64,000 nucleotides of DNA from Aeoliella mucimassa (GCF_007748035.1 NZ_CP036278.1:806001-870000), one strand, 5' to 3'; shown: positions 53,961 through 62,495, counted from the stretch's first letter. Translations and numbers: made by a program. The notes: generated by a model from the letters alone, not told the origin.

Positions 53961-54551
53961 CGCAGCGGGCGAATACCGCAGCAAGCAATTCGCTCAGCAG
54001 GTAAGTTGCTCAACAAGCAAGTCGCTTCACCGGCGAGCCATTCCGCACTCAACCGAGGTTTTGCCCCCACGCGATCAGGTGGGGGCTAAACGAATCGTCG
54101 TAACTCGTGCAGTCGCAGTAGGTTACGATTTTGCCCCCACTCGCTAACGGCGAACATCGATTCGTGGGGGCTTTATTCGCTTCTTGGCGAGCAAACCCGT
54201 CGTCCTAAGTGCCAGTCGCAGCACGACTTACGGCAAAGCCTCCATTTTTGGGGGCGTCGGTTTTGCCCCCAGGCGATTTCGAGTGGGGGCAATACGCAAG
54301 TCGAAGCACGCCCCGAACAGGTTTGCGAGAAGAGGGAAGCAGGCGAGTTGTCAAAGAACGGTAGGGTTCAGGTGTATATCTATTAGAGCAGTTGAAGACG
54401 CGATTGCAAGCGTTATTTTTGGCCACTTGGCCGAGCGAGAGTCACCCGTTACCCCCCTGGAAAAGCATGTCCCCCGGGGAGAGGAATGCTGTCGCCGACG
54501 CGGCAATGTCTATTGACACCGGCGAGTCCCGGTACTAGTGTGAAGAAGTGA
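53961..54551. other. long intergenic region after glnD
   Basis: About 590 bases without a supported gene. The first 100 bases have loosely repeated GCAAG/CAAGTCG stretches; the middle holds the three GC-rich palindromes listed separately; and the last 150 bases precede the next gene. A frame at 54184-54516 has no recognisable features and runs through a palindrome, so I do not call it a gene. Confidence 0.5.
54063..54290. repeat. three GCCCCCAC/GTGGGGGC palindromes
   Basis: Three inverted repeats share the arms GCCCCCA(C) and (G)TGGGGGC, each preceded by TTTT. They lie at 54063-54086 (8-base loop), 54133-54171 (23-base loop) and 54265-54290 (12-base loop). Part of a fourth, TTTTTGGGGGC, is at 54245. 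The arms are the same but loops and spacers differ, so they are separate copies of one palindrome family. They may serve as transcription terminators after glnD. Confidence 0.8.
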
Positions 54552-55919
54552 ATGCGGAAGAGCGCAATTAACCTTTTGGGGCAAACCATGTCGACAACAT
54601 CACGCGATCGCTCGTGGACCGTCTGGGGACTTATCTTTATCGCAGCCGGCTATGCGTCTGCCAGCCATGCTGCCGAGTTTATTCCCATCAACGACCAAAC
54701 GGTGTTAGGCCACGCGTCTTCGATATTTTCGAATTCTTACAATATCACGGCCATTTCAGGCGACGGGACGGTGGTCGCCGGTTCGAGTCACGCAGTCGGG
54801 GCGATCTATGATTGTGCCAGGTTTGATTGCGGATCGGGTGGATTTGCCTATTCGCTAAAAGATCGGGAGCGAGTGATACTCGAAGGGAGTCCCCGCACCG
54901 ACACCTATATCGGTGGCGCACCTGTATCGGTACGCGATCTTTCGTATGACGGCCAGCAGGCATTGCTGCTTGGCGAGTATCGTCATTATGAGTCGTACCT
55001 ATCGACCCCGCAGGGAGAAAACTACCTGCGCGACAATATCGTCGTAGGGGACTATCTAAGTGCTTCGTCCATGTCGTCGGACGGTGGAGTGATTGTCGGT
55101 GTCCATGGTTCCAGTGGATTTGTATGGACGGAGCAGACTGGCCTGCAACCCGCTCCCGTGGTGGATCCCGAGGTGAACTTCATTCCCTCCCAAGTTTCGG
55201 GTGATGGTACAACGATGTTGTTATCGGATTCGGACTATTTCCTATCGATAGTGAATCCCTTGGTGCTTTCGGTTCTAGCATCGAATGAATGGTCGCAACG
55301 AGCGGCAGTCTGGCATGATTCGGGGGAATCGTACCAGTTGACGCCAGTGGAGGGGAACGAGCATCTAAGTGTTACCCGCTTGTCGGAAGATGGAACCGCG
55401 GTTATTGGCAGTTCCTACAACTACTTGCCGTCGACATCCAACCAAATAAGGCTATCGGTGCCCACCGTCTGGCGCGATGGTATTGCCAGCGAGTTGCCAC
55501 TGCCGGCTGGATTCGAGTCGGGCTCGGCAATCGGCGTTTCTGGCGACGGGGGGACAATCGTCGGAAATGCCATCCTCGAAGTCAAGGACTACCCGCTCTT
55601 CGTTAATGTGGACATGCAAACAGACTTACTTCTCGACAATCGAGCCGTCATTTGGCGTGATGGTCAGCTTCACATTCTGCAAGACTGGCTCTCGGACGAA
55701 TGGGGCCTGGCCGAGGAGCTCGAAGGCTGGACACTCACTTCGGCCGCGGCGATTTCCGCCAACGGGCAAACCATCGCTGGTGCCGGTGTGAATCCGGACG
55801 GGGAATACGCTAGTTGGGTAGTGACCCTGCCGGTTCCCGAGCCAGGTGCTTGTGGACTGCTTGCGGCATCGCTGCTGGCGTTCGCCCTTTACCGCTGGCC
55901 ACGCACCAAAGCGGCTTAA
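54552..55919 (+). CDS. exported PEP-CTERM protein with repeated 'SGDG/V-GSS' units
   Basis: Two starts are possible, 54552 and 54588; the second gives a tidier signal peptide (MSTTSRDRSWTVWGLIFIAA, cleavage near SHA-AEF). The mature part has repeats like HAF-type extracellular repeats: ITAISGDGTVVAGSSHAVGA, ASSMSSDGGVIVGVHGSSGF, AIGVSGDGGTIVGNAILEVK and AAISANGQTIAGAGVNPDGE. The C-terminus VPEPGACGLLAASLLAFALY followed by RWPRTK is a PEP-CTERM anchor. A surface or matrix role is likely; the ligand is unknown. No exosortase lies in the window. It converges with the ExbD gene 31 bases downstream. Confidence 0.85.
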   Translation: MRKSAINLLGQTMSTTSRDRSWTVWGLIFIAAGYASASHAAEFIPINDQTVLGHASSIFSNSYNITAISGDGTVVAGSSHAVGAIYDCARFDCGSGGFAYSLKDRERVILEGSPRTDTYIGGAPVSVRDLSYDGQQALLLGEYRHYESYLSTPQGENYLRDNIVVGDYLSASSMSSDGGVIVGVHGSSGFVWTEQTGLQPAPVVDPEVNFIPSQVSGDGTTMLLSDSDYFLSIVNPLVLSVLASNEWSQRAAVWHDSGESYQLTPVEGNEHLSVTRLSEDGTAVIGSSYNYLPSTSNQIRLSVPTVWRDGIASELPLPAGFESGSAIGVSGDGGTIVGNAILEVKDYPLFVNVDMQTDLLLDNRAVIWRDGQLHILQDWLSDEWGLAEELEGWTLTSAAAISANGQTIAGAGVNPDGEYASWVVTLPVPEPGACGLLAASLLAFALYRWPRTKAA

Positions 55920-55950
55920 CCGGCCGAAGTGCTCCGCTACTCTTCGGCAG

Positions 55951-56361
55951 CTACTCTTCGGTCACGGCGAACGATACGTCCCAGATGCCAGCTTTGGCGC
56001 ACGCGACTAGCACCGGTTTGACCTCGCCGAAGGCGATGCCCTGGTCGGCGCGGATGCGTACTTCGAGCGGGCGGCCAGCTTGGCCCCGTTCGTAGGCCAG
56101 GCGGGTGTCGAGTTCCGCCAGAGTGGCTTCGCTCGCGCCGAGCAGCACGGTGCCATCGGCTTTTAGGTTGATGGTAATCCGCTCGGTGTGGGTCTCTACC
56201 GACTCGTCGCCAGTGCTGGCGGTCGGCAGGTCGAGTTCCATCTGCGTTTCTTGTTGTGCTAGGTGGCTGCTAACCAGAAAGAAGATGATCAGCAGAAACA
56301 CGACGTCGATCATCGGCGTCATGTTCATCGAAACCGGTTTGCGATGTTGATCGTTTCGCAT
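55951..56361 (-). CDS. ExbD/TolR-type biopolymer transport protein
   Basis: ExbD-type proteins work with ExbB to turn proton flow into mechanical work on a periplasmic partner. The N-terminal helix reads MNMTPMIDVVFLLIIFFLVS, with the proton-carrying Asp in MID. The 136-residue length and the periplasmic C-terminal domain (RITINLKADGTVLLGASEA; LEVRIRADQGIAFGEVKPVL) fit the family. The ExbB-type gene lies 45 bases upstream on the same strand. The end of the gene carries a 14-bp tandem repeat (GCTACTCTTCGGCA then GCTACTCTTCGGTC at 55936-55963) that duplicates the stop-codon region. No TonB or TonB-dependent receptor gene is nearby. Confidence 0.92.
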   Translation of the reverse strand: MRNDQHRKPVSMNMTPMIDVVFLLIIFFLVSSHLAQQETQMELDLPTASTGDESVETHTERITINLKADGTVLLGASEATLAELDTRLAYERGQAGRPLEVRIRADQGIAFGEVKPVLVACAKAGIWDVSFAVTEE

Positions 56362-56406
56362 CGTGAGGGAACCGTGGGCAACGACGTGCTGATAGCAAAG
56401 GGGCGA

Positions 56407-57177
56407 CTAGGTCGATTGCCCTGGTTGGTTGTTCTGGCGTTTCAGCAGGATTTTCTTCACCGGCACCAGCAGGCGACGGGTGGTCGACACGGTTTCGGCC
56501 ATCAGGCCATCCACCCGGTTCCGAAACACCGCGTACGCAGCGAGCGACGGAATGGCGATCAGCAGGCCGCCGACCGTGGTGACGAGCGCCTGGTAAATGC
56601 CCGAGGCGAGTTGCCCCGCGCGGGCGGCCCCTTGGGTGTCGGCCACTTCGCGGAAGGCGAGAATCATACCGACCACGGTGCCGAGCAGTCCCACCATCGG
56701 AGCAATGTTGCCGAGCAGGCTAAGGTACTCGATCTTGCGAAACAGCCGCCCCGCTTGTTCGGCCGCTTCTTCTTCCATCGCTTTCTCCATGGCGGGCCAA
56801 CCGGCTTCGACTTCGGCCAGGGCCGCGCTGGTCATCGCTCCCAAGGCCGAGGGGTACGATTCGCACTTTTGCACCGCGTGTCCCACCTGTCCTTGGGCGA
56901 GACTCTCGGTGAGTCCGGCGACCAGTTCGTCGGGAATCAGATTCTTGCGGCGAATCGTCAGCAGATGCTCGACGGCCAGCGCCATGCCGGCGATCGATAG
57001 CAGCACCAGCAGCGAGACGATCAGGAAACCGACGATGCCGCCGGAGAAGATGATATCGATGAACGAGTCGGCCGAAGCGGCGGGCTGCTGAGCTGCGCCG
57101 TCGTTCTGGGCGTAGCTGGTGCTGGCCATTCCAGCGGTGGCCAACGTGGTGAGCAGTAGAAGAAGATGGCGAGGCAA
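56407..57177 (-). CDS. MotA/TolQ/ExbB proton channel family protein
   Basis: The start is set at a TTG (57177), which has AAGGA nine bases upstream and begins a signal-like segment LPRHLLLLLTTLATAGMAST; the frame is open to 57273 without a better signal. A Gln/Ala/Ser-rich periplasmic stretch follows, then the first channel helix (IVGFLIVSLLVLLSIAGMAL) and the conserved TolQ/ExbB core KIEYLSLLGNIAPMVGLLGT followed by VVGMILAFREV, and LVTTVGGLLIAIPSLAAYAV. About 256 residues. A cleavable signal before the first ExbB helix is common in planctomycete members. It forms a pair with the downstream ExbD and lies after TPR and VWA genes in the same direction. Confidence 0.9.
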   Translation of the reverse strand: MPRHLLLLLTTLATAGMASTSYAQNDGAAQQPAASADSFIDIIFSGGIVGFLIVSLLVLLSIAGMALAVEHLLTIRRKNLIPDELVAGLTESLAQGQVGHAVQKCESYPSALGAMTSAALAEVEAGWPAMEKAMEEEAAEQAGRLFRKIEYLSLLGNIAPMVGLLGTVVGMILAFREVADTQGAARAGQLASGIYQALVTTVGGLLIAIPSLAAYAVFRNRVDGLMAETVSTTRRLLVPVKKILLKRQNNQPGQST

Positions 57178-57279
57178 GCTAAGTCGTCCTTGTTTAGCAG
57201 TGCTTACAACGAGCGGTGGCCGCCCGTCGTCGGGGGGAGTCGTCGACCGCCCAAAACAAACATGGTTGTGCAACGCGGC

Positions 57280-58257
57280 TTAGTGTAACACACCTTGGGC
57301 TTCTCGTGCGGGGGCAGTTTGCGGGTACTCGTCGACCACCTGGCGAGCCAGCTTGGTGGCTTCCTCCACTTGCCCGGCCAGCCGCAGCACCTCGGAGGCC
57401 CGCCAGAGCGAGTGGGCGGCCAACTGCGGTTGCGGTTTGGCGAGCATACTCGCCCGCAGGTACGCGAGGGCCGCGGGATCGTACTGTTTGAGTTGCCGCC
57501 GGGCGTCGCCGAGTACCAGCCAGCCGCCAGCTTGCAGCGACTCGGGGGCTTGGCGAACCCGGGTTTCCCAGCGGGCGACATCGTCGGCCTTGGCGGTGAC
57601 GATCTGTGGCCGCCAGCTTTGCATTTCGGCCAACCAGGCGATTGATGGATCGGGCGACTTCAGTAGTTTGTCGATGGCTTGCTCGGCCCGACCTCGCTCG
57701 GCAGTGGCCAGCGCGTAACTCGCACCTAGAAGCTGGGCGATCGGCACCTCGGTGTTGTCGAGCCATTCGTTGGTCGCGGCCGCAGGGATCGAGTCGTCCG
57801 CGTACCAGGCCAGTGGGGCCTCGGCCAGCGCGGGGGTCGCGATATCGCTCCTGGCGAGTTCCACCAGCAACCGCCCCGCAGTCATGTAGTCGCCAGTCGC
57901 CGCGTAGCAGTGCATCAGGTGCTGCATCGCCAGCCGGCGAACCCACGGACGGTTATCGGTACGGGCGGCCTTGGCCAGCAGGTCGACCGCCTCGCGATAC
58001 TTCTGGGCGTCGATCGCGGTGAGCGCGTCGTGCCAGCCGTCGGGCCATTTGGTATCGATCTTCACCACACGCGATGCGGGGAAGCTGCGTTCCGAGCCGG
58101 CAACGCTCTTGATGGTGAGCTTGCTGCCGGTGTAATCGACCACCTGGCCGTCGACCATGATCCGCCCGGCACCGTCGTCGCTGCCGGTCAGGGTTACGGT
58201 GTCGGCCACCGCGGGCGAGGCGAGCAGTAGCGCGATGGCAAACAGGATTCGATTCAT
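57280..58257 (-). CDS. exported protein with TPR-like repeats
   Basis: The start is set at 58257 (MNRILFAIALLLASPAVADT), a signal peptide; a start at 58278 would add seven residues. A short beta-rich part (VTLTGSDDGAGRIMVDGQVV) is followed by helical TPR-like repeats, such as YREAVDLLAKAARTDNRPW, HLMHCYAATGDYMTAGRLLV and SLWRASEVLRLAGQVEEATK. About 325 residues, without catalytic motifs. It sits between a VWA gene and the ExbB/ExbD pair on the same strand, so it is probably a periplasmic scaffold in the same system. The beta-rich start resembles an SH3-like domain, which is a guess. Confidence 0.8.
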   Translation of the reverse strand: MNRILFAIALLLASPAVADTVTLTGSDDGAGRIMVDGQVVDYTGSKLTIKSVAGSERSFPASRVVKIDTKWPDGWHDALTAIDAQKYREAVDLLAKAARTDNRPWVRRLAMQHLMHCYAATGDYMTAGRLLVELARSDIATPALAEAPLAWYADDSIPAAATNEWLDNTEVPIAQLLGASYALATAERGRAEQAIDKLLKSPDPSIAWLAEMQSWRPQIVTAKADDVARWETRVRQAPESLQAGGWLVLGDARRQLKQYDPAALAYLRASMLAKPQPQLAAHSLWRASEVLRLAGQVEEATKLARQVVDEYPQTAPAREAQGVLH

Positions 58258-58327
58258 GTTTCTCAGCGGGGGACGCACAGCAGCAAAACTTGGAAGGTAA
58301 GCTCACCTGGCCTGGCGGCCAGTGTGG

Positions 58328-59290
58328 TTAGGGACTCGATCGCAGGCTGTTGGTGTTCACGTAGCAGTACTGGCCGCCGGTGCGATTGGCCAGCTCGCGA
58401 AGGAAGTTATTCCGCCGCGGATCGGGGCCGACGCCGAACTCTACAGCACAGATCATGGCATTGTAGCGTTGGTTGATGCGAGCGACCTCGTCGAGTTCGC
58501 CAGCCGACATCGGGCCATCCGCGTCGGTGAGAAAGAAGATCACGTCGGGCCCTAGTCGCAACGCTTCCTTGAGTGCGTTGATCCGATCGGTACCCAACGC
58601 GGCCGTGACTCCGAGCACCTGCTTGCCTGCGATTGTCTTGTTTTGCTCGGTGGCAAACGCGACGCGCTGGCGGTTGTTGATGGTCATCGGATACGCATGC
58701 ATGTTGAAAAAAATGATCTGGAACTGGTGGATCTCGTCGAGTGATTTCAGGCTTTCGCCAACCTGCTGTTTGGCAGCTTGCAGAGGGGGGCCTTCCATAC
58801 TGGCCGAACGGTCGACCAGGTAGACGAACTTGGTGCCGGTGCCGGTGACACCGAAGAACGGCACCGCCGCTTTGTCGCCGATGTCGCCATGAACGCCGCC
58901 GGTGGTGCCGCCGGCTTCGGCCGCCGCGGTGGAGCTTCCGCCCGACTCCTGAATGGTGCCAACCGCATCCGGCAGTTCCGGCAGCGACTCCGCCGAATTG
59001 CTATTGGCAGTCATCTCGGGCAGGGCTTCGACCGGATCGCTCGGCGTGGGGTTCGAGCTATTGTTCGTGGAATTCTGGTCGGCCAGGTTATCGTCCTCGC
59101 CTTCGAATTTCACTCCATCGGCGGTGGAGCGTTTGAGCACGATGCCGATGTCTCGCGAGGTGACCTCGGCCGAGCCCTGCGGCATGCGGCTAATCCAGAA
59201 CAGCAGCAGCGTAATCAGGGCGGTATGGATCAACGTGGAAATAATCCACGAGGGGATCATGGCTCGCTTTTCGGCGGTGTCGAGATACAT
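58328..59290 (-). CDS. membrane-anchored VWA domain protein (TonB-like topology)
   Basis: The start is set at 59290 (MYLDTAEKRAMIPSWIISTL); a TTG start at 59332 is possible. One N-terminal helix (WIISTLIHTALITLLLFWIS) is followed by a low-complexity Ser/Glu/Asn/Pro linker to about residue 135. A VWA domain follows, with KFVYLVDRSASMEGPPLQAA (intact D-x-S-x-S MIDAS) and DVIFFLTDADGPMSAGELDE. About 320 residues. A single N-terminal helix plus a long flexible periplasmic linker is the layout of TonB, and ExbB and ExbD are encoded next to it, so this protein may be what the proton motor drives. That is inference. The final segment contains a lone Cys (GGQYCYVNTN). Confidence 0.87.
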   Translation of the reverse strand: MYLDTAEKRAMIPSWIISTLIHTALITLLLFWISRMPQGSAEVTSRDIGIVLKRSTADGVKFEGEDDNLADQNSTNNSSNPTPSDPVEALPEMTANSNSAESLPELPDAVGTIQESGGSSTAAAEAGGTTGGVHGDIGDKAAVPFFGVTGTGTKFVYLVDRSASMEGPPLQAAKQQVGESLKSLDEIHQFQIIFFNMHAYPMTINNRQRVAFATEQNKTIAGKQVLGVTAALGTDRINALKEALRLGPDVIFFLTDADGPMSAGELDEVARINQRYNAMICAVEFGVGPDPRRNNFLRELANRTGGQYCYVNTNSLRSSP

Positions 59291-59471
59291 GGGCGAGAAG
59301 AAAAGGGTAAAGTCGATAGGCAAGGTCGGCAAACGCCCGGTCCGCTGGGATTCTAGAATCGCTCACCAGCAGGGTCAACGCAAGTTCGCTGCTTGCAAGG
59401 CTGCCATCGGTGCGATGTTTTTCGTATAATCACGGTTTTCCCCGCCCACTTTCCCCATTCCCCCTGAGCAT

Positions 59472-60059
59472 ATGTCGCTTTCCGTCATCCATTACCCGCA
59501 TCCGACGCTTCGTCACAAGTCCCTGCCGCTCAAGCGAGTCGACAAGCAGCTCAAGGCCTGGGTGGAGGAGATGTTCGACCTGATGTACGAGCACGAAGGG
59601 GTGGGGCTGGCTGCCAATCAGGTGGATCTGCCGTACCGGCTGTTCGTGATGAACCCGACCGGCGACAGCCAGCAGCGGGACCAGGAACAGGTGGTGATCA
59701 ACCCGGTGATCTCGAAGGCCAAGGGACAGCAAAAGGGGAACGAAGGCTGCCTGAGCCTGCCAGGCGTGCACGCCGACGTGGTGCGTAGCAACGCGATTCA
59801 TCTGGAAGCGTACGACCTGTCGGGCAACCTGATTGTGGCCGACCTCGACGGCTTCGCCTCGCGGGTGGTGCAGCACGAAACCGACCACCTCGACGGCATC
59901 CTGTTCATCGACCGCCTGAGTGATGGCGAACTAGCCGACGTGCGACACCTGGTGCATGAATTCGAGATCGACTTCCAAAGCCGCCTGAACACTGGCGAAG
60001 CCCCCACCGAAGAACAAGTCGCCGAGCTGTGGAGCGAGCTGGAAAAGGCCCGGACTTAG
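59472..60059 (+). CDS. def: peptide deformylase
   Basis: This metalloenzyme removes the formyl group from new N-termini. All three family motifs are present: HEGVGLAANQVDLPYRLFVM (motif 1), EGCLSLPGVHADVVRS (motif 2, with the metal-binding Cys) and VVQHETDHLDGILFIDRL (motif 3, with HExxH). The 195-residue length is normal, with a slightly long C-terminal helix region. The ATG at 59472 begins MSLSVIHYPHPTLRHKSLPL. The formyltransferase gene fmt normally adjoins def; here an insertion sequence and a palindrome lie between them. Confidence 0.95.
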   Translation: MSLSVIHYPHPTLRHKSLPLKRVDKQLKAWVEEMFDLMYEHEGVGLAANQVDLPYRLFVMNPTGDSQQRDQEQVVINPVISKAKGQQKGNEGCLSLPGVHADVVRSNAIHLEAYDLSGNLIVADLDGFASRVVQHETDHLDGILFIDRLSDGELADVRHLVHEFEIDFQSRLNTGEAPTEEQVAELWSELEKART

Positions 60060-60069
60060 GCGAAAGGGG

Positions 60070-60935
60070 GGAACACTAGGTCGTGTTGACATTTATGTAG
60101 CGTAGATTTTGTCGAAATGGTATCACGGTGTCGTCCCCTACCTGCTCATGGAGGAGCGAATAGATGCGACGGCACGAACTGACAGACGAACAATGGTTGA
60201 AGATTCGAGGCCATTTGCCTGGCAAATCCGGCGATCCCGGTCGAACCGCGGCGAGCAATCGTCGGTTCGTGAACGCGGTGTTGTGGATCGCCCGCACAGG
60301 CGCGCCGTGGCGCGATCTTCCCACTCGCTTTGGCCCTTGGAATTCGGTATTTCAGCGTTTCAATCGATGGTGCAAGCGTGGCGTCTGGCGGCAAGTCTTG
60401 GAGACTCTGGGCGAAGAGCCCGACTTGGAGCACTTGCTACTCGACTCGACAACGGTCCGAGCCCATCAACACGCAGCGGGCGTAAAAGGGGGCTCGGTGG
60501 CGAAGCCATGGGCCGCTCGCGCGGAGGTTGGGGAACGAAAGTCCACGCCGCGGTAACGGGCGATGGCCGCCCGGTTCGTCTGACTTTGACGGGTGGCAAC
60601 CGACACGACATGCACCAAGCAGAAACGCTGCTGGAAGGACTAACTCCCGAATACGTCGTCGCCGACAAAGGGTATGATTGCCATTGGTTTCGCGATCAGA
60701 TTCGTCGCCAAGGCGCGAAGCCGGTGATTCCGACTCGCCGTGGGTTTCGACAGAAAAGGTACGATCGCACACGCTATAAACTCCGAAATGTCGTGGAGCG
60801 GTTCTTCAACCGGTTAAAACACTACCGTAGGGTCGCTACACGATACGATAAAACTGATCGAAACTACGATGGATTCCTCTGCCTGGCGTCACTCATGATC
60901 AGCTTGGCATGAATGTCAACACGACCTAGTGTTCC
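60070..60935 (+). mobile_element. IS5-family (IS427-like) insertion sequence
   Basis: The element is about 860 bases and has terminal inverted repeats: the left end from 60070 and the right end up to 60935 match over about 28 bases with one difference, both starting GGAACACTAGGTCGTGTTGA when read inward. If the target duplication is CTAG (60076-60079 and 60926-60929), a common choice for the IS427 group, then the empty site would have been GGAACACTAGTGTTCC, a perfect palindrome. The transposase gene inside needs a -1 frameshift. No second copy is in the window. It separates def from fmt. Confidence 0.88.
60164..60912 (+). CDS. IS5-family transposase, two frames joined by a probable -1 frameshift
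   Basis: The first frame (60164-60556) starts MRRHELTDEQWLKIRGHLPG and carries the N-terminal DNA-binding part and the first catalytic Asp (LLLDSTTVRAH). The remainder is read in the -1 frame to 60912: TKVHAAVTGDGRPVRLTLTG, then YVVADKGYDCHWFRDQI (second Asp) and RNVVERFFNRLKHYRR (Glu). The frames overlap around the AAAAGGGGG run at 60484-60492, where AAA can re-pair after slipping back one base. The joined product is 249 residues, the usual length for this group. Programmed frameshifting is known in IS427-like elements; an ordinary mutation cannot be excluded. A Shine-Dalgarno site (GGAG) lies 10 bases before the ATG. Confidence 0.88.
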
Positions 60936-60986
60936 TAAAAATCGTTTTCGTGCGTTTTCAATTCCCGTAGCGCATGAAGAACAAGG

Positions 60987-61047
60987 GGAACCGCTGATGA
61001 ACGCCAATCTTCGCTGATAGAGTTTATTGGCGTCGATCAGCGGTTCC
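60987..61047. repeat. long palindromic intergenic element (copy B)
   Basis: Arms of 22 bases (60987-61008 and 61026-61047) are complementary apart from two positions, starting GGAACCGCTGAT and ending ATCAGCGGTTCC. The loop contains CTTCGCTGAT. It shares GGGAAC, AATCTTCGCT(A/G)AT and a similar size with copy A at 42441-42512. It sits between the insertion sequence and fmt. The following 40 bases contain imperfect CTTTGTGAC/CTTCGTGAC/CTTTGTGG repeats. Confidence 0.75.
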
Positions 61048-61107
61048 AATTTTCTTTGTGACCTTCGTGACTTTGTGGTATCCATCCCCAACCCCGCTCC
61101 CGTCGCA

Positions 61108-62052
61108 ATGAAACTCTTAATGCTTGGCACTGGTCCTTTTGCGGTTCCCACGTTGCGTCGTCTGGTGGCGGCGGGGCACTCGGTGCCGCTCGTGGTGTCG
61201 CGGCCGTTTCGGGGGCGGAAGAATGCCCCCAAGCCGCCGATGCACGAGGCCGCCGTCGAGCTGGGCATCGAGCTGTGGACGCCGGAGAGTGTGAACTTGC
61301 CGGAGTCGGTCGAGCGGCTCGAGTCGCTCAACGTCGACCTACTGGTGGTGTGCGACTACGGCGAGATCCTCAAACCGGCCGCCCTGGCCACCACGCGGCT
61401 GGGGGGCATCAACCTGCATGGCTCGTTGCTACCGAAGTACCGGGGGGCCGCGCCGGTGCAGTGGGCCGTGCTCAACGGCGACCCGGTCGCTGGCAATACC
61501 GTGATTCAGATGACCGCGGGGCTCGACGCCGGCCCGTGCCTGGCTCAGCAGCGGGTGCCGGTTGATCCTGACGAGACGGCCGGGCAGCTCGAGGAGCGGC
61601 TGGCCGAACTGGGAGCCGAGGCCGTTGTGGAGGTGGTCGCCAAGCTGGCGGATGGCACCGCCGAGCCGGTGGAGCAAGTGCATGCCGAGCGGAGCAAAGC
61701 CCCTCGGCTGGCCAAGCAGGATGGCGAGCTGCACTGGAGCGACTCGGCCGCGGCGATCAAAAACCGCGTGCGGGCGATGTCGCCCTGGCCGCGGGCGTAT
61801 GGGTTTTGGCAAATCGAGGGTCGTGAGCCACTGCGGGTGGTGATCGATCGGGTGCAGCTGGTCGAGCGGGCCGAGTCGGTCGAGCCTGGCAGTGCTATCA
61901 CCGATGGCAATCAGCTGCTGGTCGCCACCGGCGACGGCTGGCTCGAGATCATCGACTTGCAGCCAGCCGGCAAGCGGGCCATGGCGGCAGCCGACTTTCT
62001 GCGGGGGTACAGCGGCGGGCGGTTTGTGAACCAGCCAGGTTCGCCGGAGTAA
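61108..62052 (+). CDS. fmt: methionyl-tRNA formyltransferase
   Basis: The enzyme transfers a formyl group from 10-formyltetrahydrofolate to initiator Met-tRNA. The start is the ATG at 61108 (MKLLMLGTGPFAVPTLRRLV); an earlier in-frame codon at 61027 lies inside repeat DNA. The folate-site motif INLHGSLLPKYRGAAPVQW contains the catalytic His, preceded by the Asn in GGIN, and the catalytic Asp is in MTAGLDAGPC. The C-terminal oligonucleotide-binding domain begins near residue 205 (ELHWSDSAAAIKNRVRAMSP). About 314 residues, normal length. It acts in the same pathway as def, which lies upstream across the insertion sequence. Confidence 0.95.
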   Translation: MKLLMLGTGPFAVPTLRRLVAAGHSVPLVVSRPFRGRKNAPKPPMHEAAVELGIELWTPESVNLPESVERLESLNVDLLVVCDYGEILKPAALATTRLGGINLHGSLLPKYRGAAPVQWAVLNGDPVAGNTVIQMTAGLDAGPCLAQQRVPVDPDETAGQLEERLAELGAEAVVEVVAKLADGTAEPVEQVHAERSKAPRLAKQDGELHWSDSAAAIKNRVRAMSPWPRAYGFWQIEGREPLRVVIDRVQLVERAESVEPGSAITDGNQLLVATGDGWLEIIDLQPAGKRAMAAADFLRGYSGGRFVNQPGSPE

Positions 62053-62190
62053 GGGGATTGGCAGATCGAGCACTACGCGGCCGCGATGTGGGCTGGTTTT
62101 CGCGTTTTGGCTAGTTCGCCTTTCGCCTTTCCGCTTGGGCGAGTACCATAGACCGACTGGATTTTGTGCCCCACCGCAAGGATTGCCGCG

Positions 62191-62370
62191 ATGGATCGTC
62201 GGGACATCATATTGCTAATTATCGGCGTCTGGGTGGCCATTGCGTCGCTGGTGCGGATGATGCGGTCCCGTCGCGACTTTTTGTTAGCAAAAGTCAAAGA
62301 GCAATTCGACGCCCATCGCCGCCGGGAAGCGGAGCTGACCAATGCCGAAAAGGCGAACCGGCGGGCCTAA
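62191..62370 (+). CDS. small single-span membrane protein
   Basis: The start is set at 62191 (MDRRDIILLIIGVWVAIASL), giving 59 residues. One membrane helix (IILLIIGVWVAIASLV) is followed by a basic patch (RMMRSRRDF) and a charged helical tail (LLAKVKEQFDAHRRREAELT). The basic residues after the helix suggest that the C-terminus is cytoplasmic. No family was recognised. It is a plausible small gene because the frame starts cleanly and composition matches; it lies between fmt and miaB on the same strand. Confidence 0.6.
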   Translation: MDRRDIILLIIGVWVAIASLVRMMRSRRDFLLAKVKEQFDAHRRREAELTNAEKANRRA

Positions 62371-62495
62371 GCGGATGTCGGTCGCCGCAAGGCGTCAGGC
62401 TTGCCACGCGAGTAGCCGCCGGCCACTGAACGGCCCCCCCCGAATCGCACATTCCAAGTTCCTAGTTGTCCCTTGAGCCCCCTCCTGCCATCCCT

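Noticed and set aside
54063-54290. CRISPR-like array
   Set aside because: Only three palindromic units with unequal loops and spacers and no cas genes.
54184-54516. Open frame of 110 codons after glnD
   Set aside because: It runs through a palindrome and shows no signal, domain or start site.
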